A stretch of 64,000 nucleotides of DNA from Coix lacryma-jobi var. lacryma-jobi (Eukaryota; Streptophyta; Magnoliopsida; Poales; Poaceae): positions 26,654,842-26,718,841 of the forward strand of contig CM019822.1 of NCBI GenBank assembly GCA_009763385.1, given 5' to 3'. Numbering within the stretch: the first letter of the stretch is position 1; the number at the start of each line of letters is the position of its first letter. Both the position numbers and the translations under genes were made by a program. A model generated the notes under the pieces. That model worked only from the letters and a program-made list of their open reading frames with translations, was not told where the DNA came from and made no database searches. Of this stretch, positions 56,328 through 64,000 are shown piece after piece.

Positions 56328-56533
56328 GAAACTGACGAGCGGGGCCCACCCGGGCCTGCGTGGCCGGGCGGTGCCACGGTGGCGCTTTTGCCGCGCCGCC
56401 ATGCATGGCGCGGCTAACGTTTTTGCCGCGTCATTGGGGACGGCGCGGCAAAAGGGTTAGTTTTGCAAAAAAAAAATGGACAGTGTTGTTTATGAAATTT
56501 TTTATTTAATTGGGTTATTAATAAAAAAAATTC
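56328..56533. repeat. MULE right terminal inverted repeat
   Basis: Inverted counterpart of 23120-23325. It includes the palindrome cluster at 56389-56455 (TTTTGCCGCGCC...GGCGCGGCTAAC). Confidence 0.85.
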
Positions 56534-56541
56534 AACAAACA
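56534..56541. other. Target site duplication, right (MULE)
   Basis: AACAAACA, identical to 23112-23119. Confidence 0.85.
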
Positions 56542-56570
56542 CACCCGGAGCGGCGCTGGGGACTCGATCG

Positions 56571-56945
56571 ATGGCTCTTCGTGTTGTGTTGGTCCTGGCC
56601 GCCCGAGGCCGGCGCGGAGAAGGGCGACTGGGACCCCGTGATTTGGCTGCCTGGGAGGAGAGCCTGCAGGGTGCAGGGGTGCTGGTGCACAGCGGCGACG
56701 GACTTGAGGGGACGAGGTAGGCAGTGCTCGTCGCCGGCTCCTCTTGTCTACGGTAGGCACCAGGTGTCCAGCGTCCAGGTGTTCCATTGCATCGTCTGGT
56801 CAGGTTGTTGTGGGAATGTGGTTCAGTCATTGACAGTTGGGAAGCATTTGGGCAGCACGCAGCAGCATCGATTTTCAGAAAGCTTCTCCTCAGGTAGTAC
56901 AGATGTTCGAATCCCATTGCGGATCACTCACTCGATACACTATGT
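56571..56945 (+). pseudogene. Rearranged legumain pseudogene fragment
   Basis: 56571-56765 matches exon 1 of the legumain gene at 12.3 kb (start codon, GGCCGGCGCGGAGAAGGG, GGAGCCTGCAGGGT, TACGG...AGGCACCAGGTG), but with frameshifts and a TAG at about 56727. After about 70 bp resembling nothing in the gene, 56840-56890 matches part of exon 8 (CAGCAGCATCGATTTT, AAAGCTTCTCC) and 56893-56945 matches the beginning of exon 9 (GAATCCCATTGCGGATCACT). Exons 2-7 and the rest of exon 8 are absent. The fragment starts 30 bp from the MULE terminus and has the orientation of the complete gene. Confidence 0.8.
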
Positions 56946-58026
56946 TCGTGCAAGATTTCTCCGGTAGCCTGGCTTTGAAGGAATATAGAAATCGGTCGTT
57001 TTTGTCGGGTCAGACTCGCATGGTGCACATAATTAGCCATATAATGACGTTATTAATGTATTATTAGTATATATTAAATGATATTAATATTTAAATAATA
57101 TTAATATATTCTAAATTATATTAAGGAGGAATAAGGTAAATTAAGTGTTATAAGATAATAAATGTCATGATGATAATTATTTATATATTTTTATCTCATG
57201 CAAGTAGTTCTCATACGAGCAACCAAACATGTTCTCAGCATAACCTGTCTTGTGCATACAGACAACCAAACATCACGTTCTTGCATGTATTGGGCCTGGC
57301 TATCCAGAACAAGGCTCTTTCCATGCGAACCAGGCTGAACTCATCCGCGAACTAAACAAGCTCAGTATTAGTGCTTGCTTAAGCCTTGTTTAGATTGCAT
57401 CAAACTTCCAATTTTTTCGCTCTTTCTTCATCACATCAATGTTTGGATGCATGTATGGAGCATTAAATATTGGTAAACTAAATAACTAATTGCACAAATT
57501 AGTTATAAATCACGAGACGAATCTTTTGTACCGTCAAATACAAACGAAAGTGCTACAGTAGCAAAGTTAAAAAATTTCGTGGCCCAACTTTATATGGACG
57601 TTCTATGTGTATGCAAGGGTAGTGCCTCTGCAGTGTACATTTGTCCTGAATGTTATATAATTCGCCAAAAACAAATATTAGACAGGCAACCCGGTGTACT
57701 AGTTCATAACCAGGCCACTAGCCATACGACTGTGTCCAACAACGAACAGAAACATGACACTGCTGCTCGGGGAAGCAGGCAGTGACCCTCTATCTCCGGC
57801 AAAACGAATGCGACGGTAATGGTACGAGCTCGACGGTAACCGTCCATCTCTGCCTTGTGGGGTAGCTAGCTTGAGCCTGCGGTGAAACGTGGCATACATA
57901 GGCTGGTCAGATACTCGTACTCCAGGTCGTCTCCTTCCGTCTTTTTGATTCGAGAGAAGAAGCATGGAGCAGGGTACCAAAAAAAAAAAAAAACAGAGAA
58001 TTCATTGAACCAGAGTGGGGGCTCAC
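56946..58026. other. Intergenic region with a MITE fragment
   Basis: 57020-57200 is AT-rich. 57372-57595 has features of a common grass MITE (start GCCTTGTTTAG, then AACTAATTGCACAAATTAG, CGAGACGAATCTTTT and GCTACAGTAGCAAA), but no matching right end, so it is a fragment. 57966-57981 is an A-rich run. No gene is recognised. Confidence 0.5.
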
Positions 58027-58128
58027 ATGCTTTTCTGAGGAAAGAGACGAACACCACGAGTGCTGCTACTCCGGCCGAGATACCGATTGCTATTGCCACG
58101 GTTCGCCCAGCGTCATCCTCCGGATTAC
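58027..58128 (-). other. Orphan exon encoding a transmembrane helix
   Basis: On the minus strand TTGGTGTCAG precedes and GTGAGC follows a 102 nt segment that encodes NPEDDAGRTVAIAIGISAGV then AALVVFVSFLRKA, a clean hydrophobic helix followed by a basic stop-transfer. Beyond the putative donor the frame continues by chance, and a second possible coding piece (RIKKTEGDDLEYEYLTSL) lies at about 57880-57950. It looks like the tail of a single-pass membrane protein gene, but upstream exons are not visible and I cannot name the family. Confidence 0.35.
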
Positions 58129-58488
58129 CTGACACCAAACAACGCAGCGTTTATAAAATACGATATCATCTCAAAAAGAACTGGACTAACGCACGACTGT
58201 GTGCAATGGCAGAGCTCTAGCTCCATGAAGTTCTCCGATTTCAAGAAACTAGCTATTTATAGCTCTAGTAACTAGTAAATTCTATATCTAGAGTTAAATG
58301 TATTGAGAGAATTTAGATGTTTTAATTTAGCTATAGTTTAGACTAGATATAGATGTTTAAATCATTAACCTATAAGTTAAATGTGGATCTTAGAACTGAG
58401 TTGTGTCAAATGGGTTGTATAAATAGTACTACACTAGATAGGTATACACTACGGCATTATCTATTTTATTTAGGCTGCTCAATGGGCT

Positions 58489-58512
58489 GGGGGGGGGGGG
58501 GGGGGGGGGGGG
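58489..58512 (+). repeat. Poly-G tract (24 G)
   Basis: An uninterrupted run of 24 G, 140 bp before the solo LTR. Confidence 0.9.
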
Positions 58513-58653
58513 CAGACTAAAGGACCAAGTTCAGGAAAGGCAAATGCATTTCACTCTTTTTTTTACTAGCACAATATGCCGGTGCGTTGTAACGGGAGAG
58601 AAAAACACAAATATAGAGACGTAAATATATTATACTTTAATTTTTATACTATT

Positions 58654-60088
58654 TGTCGGGGGAACGCCAAAGGGGTACCCCCAATCAATGCAAAACGAAT
58701 AAGGGACTCGCCCGAGCCCTCCAAGCCAGGCCTCGGGCGAACGGTCGTTCTCCGTCTCGCCCGAGCCCTCCAAGCCAGGCCTCGGGCGGGCGCTCGTCTT
58801 CCGTCTCGCCCGAGCCCTCCGCGCCAGGCCTCGGGCGAACGGTCGTTCTCCGTCTCGCCCGAGCCCTCCAAGCCCGGCCTCGGGTGGGCGCTCGTCTTCC
58901 GTCTCGCCCGAGCCCTCCGCGTCAGGCCTCAGGCGAACGCTCGTTCTCCGCCTCGCCCGAGCCCTCCAAGCCAGGCCTCGGGCGAACGTCCGTTCTCCGC
59001 CTCGCCCGAGCCCTCCGCGCCAGGCCTCGGGCGAACGCTCGTCTTCCGTCTCGCCCGAGCCCTCCAAGCCAGGCCTCGGGCGAGCGCTCCTCTACACCTC
59101 GAGACCCCACGTGGGGACCTCGAGCCCCCCAGGCACAGCAGCCTATCCCTCGAGACGCTTCACGCCTCCCTCGAGCGGCTCAGACATTGGATACCGGCCC
59201 CACGCTACGTATTTAATGCATCCACCTTCCCCGGTCACATCCTCCGGTACACAGCATGTGCCACGGTGAACCGGAGCCAGAGTCAAACCTCCTTTTCACC
59301 GCCAGCATGGGCAAAAAGGCACCAGTGCGGCACTGTTAACTCATACCTCACACTGTTGCACGTCCGAGCCACGCCTCGAGGCCCAGATACCTGCAGCTCA
59401 ATCAGGTTACCCGGGACTTGCCCATACCGGCGGAAGCTCGAGCCCTCCGTGGGCGCCGCCTCGAGGCCGGCCTAGCAACCCTCGAGCCCTTGTGCTTTCA
59501 TGTGATTGGCGGACAGGTACCCCAAAGCCTGGAAGGACGCTGCCACGCCCCGTACGGACCGGAGTGGGCGCTGCACGACCTCGCGTCGCCACGTCTCCAC
59601 GACTCCGCCCGGGATGGAAGCCACGACGCCTGAACAACAATCTTCACGTCAGTCCCTGTGGCCCCGACAAGACAGGATTCCTACCCCCGCTGTACTGATC
59701 TTGGGTACTGTGCATGTTACCCCTGTGTAACGCTCTTGTGTAACCTTGGCATCCCCTTGCTCTATAAAAGGGGACACCAGGGCCCTTCACGCAGGGGGTG
59801 GGAGATTGACGCAGACGGCTCCGAAACAGACACAACTTCGAGAGACAACACACGAGTCCACACACACGCACGAGTCCGGACTCCGGTCCACGCTCACTGA
59901 GCTTGTATTCACCCCTGTACAAGCACTTAGGTGCAAGTAATACAAGAACATTCCCCCCCCGCTGGACGTAGAGCCTTCTTTGCCCGAACCAGGATAAATC
60001 CTCGTGTCCTCTTGCATCACCATCCAGGAAGAGAAGCACGCGATCGTATTACTCGTTGGTGTGATACCCCGGGTACGAAACACCGACA
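58654..60088 (+). mobile_element. Solo LTR of a Gypsy-type retrotransposon
   Basis: 1435 bp from TGTCGGGGGAACGCC to GAAACACCGACA, bracketed by the perfect 5 bp duplication CTATT (58649-58653 and 60089-60093). A TATA box (TATAAAA at 59763-59769) about 325 bp before the end sets the plus orientation. There is no internal domain, so it results from LTR-LTR recombination. Confidence 0.92.
58708..59095 (+). repeat. Tandem array in the solo LTR (8 units of about 49 bp)
   Basis: Units begin CTCGCCCGAGCCCTCC and continue AAGCCAGGCCTCGGGCGAAC or CGCGCCAGGCCTCGGGCGAA. After the first two units the AAGCC and CGCG versions largely alternate, suggesting a dimeric repeat of about 98 bp. Confidence 0.92.
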
Positions 60089-60093
60089 CTATT

Positions 60094-60609
60094 CATTCAC
60101 ATAGTCTTAACATAGCCTTGTGGCGTGGGTAGTAGGGTTTGCTCCTCGCCATAGCTAATGAGCGGTCTATTATCTCGGAGTGTAGTGAGCAAATCAAGCT
60201 CAAGCATTGAGTAAGTCGATGATAATAAAGGGCAAGAGAATGTTGATCTCTCATTCATGTGAGTGTCTGGCATCGAGCTTGCTGGCCAAACATCCTCACC
60301 ATCATCATCGTGACTGCTCCCGTGCGTTCCTGTCATCGAGCTCACCGATCACACATCTATGATTTAACCTATCCAAATACATGAAAGTAAAACTGTTATC
60401 CTATAAAATGATTTGTCTTTTGGTTTAAGCGATGAGGTTTTATTATTTTGGTTTTTGTAATCTGAAAACTACCGGCACCAGATACTACTAAAAAGGACAA
60501 ATCAGTCCATCTATTTATGTTTTACCCTTGTATTAAATTATAAAGATATACATAATAGTATTTTTTTATGACTATGGTATCTATAATATAAGTTATTTTT
60601 TAGCAATAA
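60094..60609. other. Intergenic spacer
   Basis: AT-rich, no gene and no clear repeat ends. Confidence 0.5.
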
Positions 60610-63600
60610 TGTAACACCTCTGGTGTTTAATATGTAATTAACCTGACATGTCATCATCTTTAGTCATTAATCATTCTTGCCATGCATTTATGTTTGCCTA
60701 ATGCTTGTTCTGCATTTACCTTTTTCTGAGATGACTTGTGTATTGAATCTCTTTTTCAAAAACCCTAAAGGCCCAAACCTTCCTATAAGGGCAAAATGGT
60801 AATTTCACCTCTGTGTCTAGCTTTGTGTGAATCTTGTTCAGTTAAGTGTCTAGATGCCTTGTTGTGTTGATCAAAGTTCAAAATCAAAAATAGAATTTAA
60901 TTTCCTTTTGAAAACCCCAAATTTCCAAACTCTAGTTTTACCCCTCTTTTTCTAATTCAAAAACTATTCAAAATTTGAGGTTGGTCCTTTTAGCAAAGTT
61001 GTAGATCTTGTCAAAAGGAACAACTTTGGTGTTTACAGATTTTCAAGTTTCAATATAAAATCAGAAGTAATTTCAGGTTCTTTCAAACTTCAATTTTGTT
61101 CCCTTTTCGGTTTTCAAAAAATATCTCAAAAACTATTGAGTTTCAGAAAAAGTTTTTGTTGACAAAGTTGTAGGTCTCAAAGTTTTGAGCAACTTTGGTG
61201 TTTTGAGTTTTCTTTGTGTAGTTCAAGTTTTGGGAGTATTTTTTTCGAAAATACAGAAAGGGGTAGATTTGGGATTGGATGACGTCTCTGTGCACAAGCT
61301 TGCTGCAAGGGGGCCCCGGCCAATGGCGGCGCAGCGTGTGACACCTAGTGTCAAGCACTGCATTAGGAACTTCATTAGCTACTAAAGGAGCATAAGCAAT
61401 GCATTGCATCATTGCATGTGCATATGAGTGCTTGTTGCCTTTTGTTTAGTTATTTGGCTTTCTTTATGTAGAGGATTTAAAAAATGGTTTTCAGAAAAAG
61501 TGTCTTATATGAAGGTTGTAGAGAAAAATGTTTTGAGCAACTTTTATGTTAGGGTCAAAACCTAGTTTGGAGTTTTTGAAACTGTTTTGAGTGGTCAAAG
61601 TTTGAAAGAATTTGGAAAAAGAAAAAGGAAAACGTTTTTTTCCCGGTGCCACCCCTTCGGCCCATCTAGCCTTTCGCCCCAGCCTCGCCCGCGCTCGCCC
61701 GCGCGCGCTGCACGCCGCTCGCCGACCCGCGGCCGCGCCGTACGCCGGCGACGCGGCCATGTGGCCGTTTTTCCCTGCCGAGGATCCGCGTCCGCCTATC
61801 GTCGCCTGATCTCCTCCGCCCGAGCACGCAAGCTATCTTGCTTGCCCTCTCCCCCTCCGCCTCGCCTGCTGCGCCGGCCTCGCCGCGCGCGCGCCGCGCG
61901 CTGACGCCGCTGACGGCCGCGTCGTACGCCGGCCGCAACCGTCGCGTGGCGGCACGCCTCTGCCGCGAATCCTCCTCGCCCACTCCCCGCGAGATCTTGC
62001 TCACCCGATCACGCCACAATCCGCCTCGCCCGCTCCGCGCTCGCCTCGCCGACCGCGCCGCTGCTGCCGCGACGTCCCGTCGCCGGCCCCGCCACGACCA
62101 CCGGCCGGTCAAGCCGATCAAAACCCCGAGCGCACCGCACTCCCCTCTCCCCACTGCCATTTCACTCGCCCGCTCTCACTCTCGCTCTCTCCCTCACTCT
62201 CCCACGAACACGCCGAACACCTCCCCGCTCGCCGCGACCATCGCCGCAAAAGCCCCGCCGTGTTCCGGCCTCACCGGAGCACCACCACCCGATTCGTCTC
62301 GCACACCACTCCGTCTACACCTCGGACACCTGGTGCTCCCGCTTGCACCACCTCTCGAGCCCCACCGACGCCGGAGATCGGAGAGCGCCGCCGCGGACGC
62401 CATCACCACCGCTGAGCCCGCGACGTTGTTCCTCCCCGACCCGAGCACCACTGCCCCTCTTCTTCATCCTCGACCTTCACCGAGTCAAGGCAAGGTAAGA
62501 ACACCGACGAGCTTCAACGCTACCGCTCCCTATCGCACTCTTCTCCCCGGCCGAGCGCCATGGGCGCCGCCGCAGACCTCGCTCGTGGCCAGGCTCCTCT
62601 GGAGCCACCCAAGCCAAACCAACCCCGTAGCTTTGCTCCTTAGGGTTCACTCGAGCTTTTGCCTCCCCCAATTTCACCGGCGACCGCCGGAGACGGCGTA
62701 GTCGCGCGTCACCGCCGCCTCCGTGCGCTGCCGCTCGCCGCCGGCACACTCCGGCCATCCGCTAGCCAAACCACCTACACCACTCGATGCGCCTCGTCGA
62801 GGTGAGTTCACAAGCCTAGCTTCCCCGCCGGCGACCTCACCGACGGCGAGGAATCGACGGTCAAACCTCTTCCCTGTTTCCGTCTCGCCCGAGCCCTCGA
62901 GCCAGGCCTCGGACGGGCGTGTATGTTTCCGTCTCGCCCGAGCCCTCGAGCCAGGCCTCGGACGGGCGTGTATGTTTCCGTCTCGCCCGAGCCCTCGAGC
63001 CAGGCCTCGGACGGGCGTGTGTGTTTCCGTCTCGCCCGAGCCCTCGAGCCAGGCCTCGGACGGGCGTGTATGTTTCCGTCTCGCCCGAGCCCTCGAGCCA
63101 GGCCTCGGACGGGCGTTTGTTTTCCCGTCTCGCCCGAGCCCTCGAGCCAGGCCTCGGACGGGCAATTGCTTCCCGTCTCGCCCGAGCCCTCGAGCCAGGC
63201 CTCGGACGGACTAGTTGTCCGTCTCGCCCGAACTCGGCCTCGAGCGAACCCTCGGGTGCGGTCTCGTTCGAGCCAGGCCTCGGCCGATCACCTACCGCCG
63301 TGCGCTCGAGCCAGGGTGGGTTCCCGTTGACCCACGGGCCCCGCGCGTCAGCCACTCGCTGGTCCATGGACCGGGTGCACGTAGCCAGCCGGGAGAAATT
63401 CAAATGTTTTTCTTTTAGTTTTAATTTCCAGAGATGCTTGTTATTTTTGGTACAGCATGATTTATAAGTCCAAATGGAGTACTTTCAGTTTTGTTGGCTT
63501 GTTTATGAGTAGATCTATCATGGAAAAATATGAATGTATTTTTGATAGCAGTTATTTTACTGTTTTCATTTATTTCAGTGTACAGATTTTTGTTGGGATA

Positions 63601-64000
63601 AATGGAATTAAGTGTTTTCTGATGGAGTTAATTCATGGAAAAATTTGTATAGGTTCTTTGTTATGTTTGGTGCCTGTGAAAATTATATGAAGTACTGTTC
63701 TTATGGAAAGAGTTCCTGTTATGGTTAAAAGTTCCTTTTTGCTGATTTCTTAGAAAAAGTGTTAAGGTGTTTTATAGGTTGAAATAAAATATGGGAAATT
63801 TTGTGCAATCTCCGTATGCCATGAGGAGTCTAAGAAAAATATAAACCTGATCTGTTTTATGGAAAAAGTTGTAGTTGCTTTACAACTGTGCTTGTCTGTG
63901 TTTATCTTTGGAAATTTCTGTAAGAAATAATACAATGTTGCTGTTCATGGAACTTTCTTGATAAGCATAAAATGTGAAGTAGAATCTGGGAAAAATATGA
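60610..64000 (+). mobile_element. Partial Gypsy LTR, related to the nested element
   Basis: It starts TGTAACACCTCTGGTGTT and soon has ACCTGACATGTCATCAT, the same opening as the LTR of the nested chromovirus (TGTAACACTCCGGTGTT, ACCTGACATGTCATCAT on its coding strand). Like it, it contains an AT-rich first kilobase, a GC-rich block (61630-63350) with CCCGAGCCxxGGCCTCGG repeats, and AT-rich DNA after that. The far end lies beyond the window. The large open frames in the GC-rich block (for example 61838-62701) are compositional. Confidence 0.75.
62881..63230 (+). repeat. Tandem array in the partial LTR (7 units of about 49 bp)
   Basis: Units start CGTCTCGCCCGAGCCCTCGA and continue GCCAGGCCTCGGACGGGCGT, then TATGTTTC. 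A degenerate eighth unit follows at 63221-63250. Confidence 0.92.

Larger units (their letters stand above)
23120..56533 (-). mobile_element. Mutator-like element (MULE) carrying nested retrotransposons
   Basis: Both ends carry an inverted repeat of about 205 bp (23120-23325 and 56328-56533) that begins GAATTTTTTTT and runs through ATTTCATAAACAACACTGTC, a GCCGCGCC palindrome cluster and CACGCAGGCCCGGGTG. The element is bracketed by AACAAACA. The interior, after removal of the retroelements at 27602-53713, is about 7.3 kb. It holds a MURA-type transposase (minus), a plant-mobile-domain gene (minus) and two GRF zinc-finger genes. Such gene-rich MULEs are known from grasses. The element is now inactive, because the transposase is frameshifted and lacks its C-terminus. 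Confidence 0.88.

Noticed and set aside
56019..56406. Overlapping Pro/Arg-rich frames upstream of the MULE transposase
   Set aside because: Open in several phases of very GC-rich DNA, partly inside the TIR; no protein-like pattern.
61838..62701. Long open frame (287 codons) in the GC-rich part of the last LTR
   Set aside because: Composition is Pro/Arg/Ala/Ser-rich with overlapping open frames in other phases, no homology is recognisable, and it lies inside a retrotransposon LTR.
62881..63230. CRISPR-like array
   Set aside because: The regularly spaced units have no unique spacers, the units themselves are contiguous GC-rich minisatellite, and the context is a plant LTR.

Overview
The window looks like nuclear DNA of a grass, probably a panicoid. 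The evidence is intron-rich plant genes, Stowaway MITEs with the CTCCCTCCGTCCC-type ends, a Mutator-like element (MULE) that carries plant-mobile-domain and GRF zinc-finger genes, a Sirevirus-type Copia element, and chromodomain Gypsy elements with 4.1 kb LTRs. The species cannot be fixed from sequence alone.

Layout. 1-7.4 kb is intergenic DNA with small DNA transposons, including a 1.3 kb TIR element that carries a fragment of a membrane-protein gene. 7.4-11.6 kb (minus) is a complete seven-exon HOP/STI1 co-chaperone gene with heat shock elements at its promoter. Head-to-head with it, 12.3-16.8 kb (plus) is a nine-exon legumain / vacuolar processing enzyme gene whose last intron lacks a GT donor. 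18.7-21.4 kb (minus) is a two-exon OBERON-type PHD-finger gene with a 5' leader region reaching about 22.6 kb.

23.1-56.5 kb is one nested transposon stack. The outermost layer is a MULE with about 205 bp terminal inverted repeats and a perfect 8 bp target duplication. It carries a MURA-type transposase (C-terminus lost), two GRF-type zinc-finger genes and a truncated plant-mobile-domain gene. A Sirevirus-like Copia element lies inside it (5' LTR 51650-53713, gag, pol, an extra large ORF, and a truncated 3' LTR at 27602). Inside the Copia integrase sits a 14.1 kb chromovirus-type Gypsy element (34119-48238) with nearly identical LTRs and a perfect 5 bp target duplication.

The most striking item is a small ORF of the Gypsy element (43094-43618, minus). 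Its protein begins with a near-copy of the histone H3 N-terminal tail that keeps Lys9, and it continues into a probable coiled coil. The same element's pol ends in a chromodomain, the fold chromoviruses use to contact methylated H3K9 chromatin. A histone-tail mimic and a histone-tail reader in one retroelement is the best candidate here for an unusual system.

56.5-64 kb holds a rearranged legumain pseudogene fragment abutting the MULE, an orphan transmembrane exon, a solo LTR (58654-60088) with a 5 bp target duplication, and the start of another 4 kb-class Gypsy LTR (60610 to the window end) related to the nested one but in the opposite orientation. Host genes therefore lie in the left third; the rest is layered transposon sequence.
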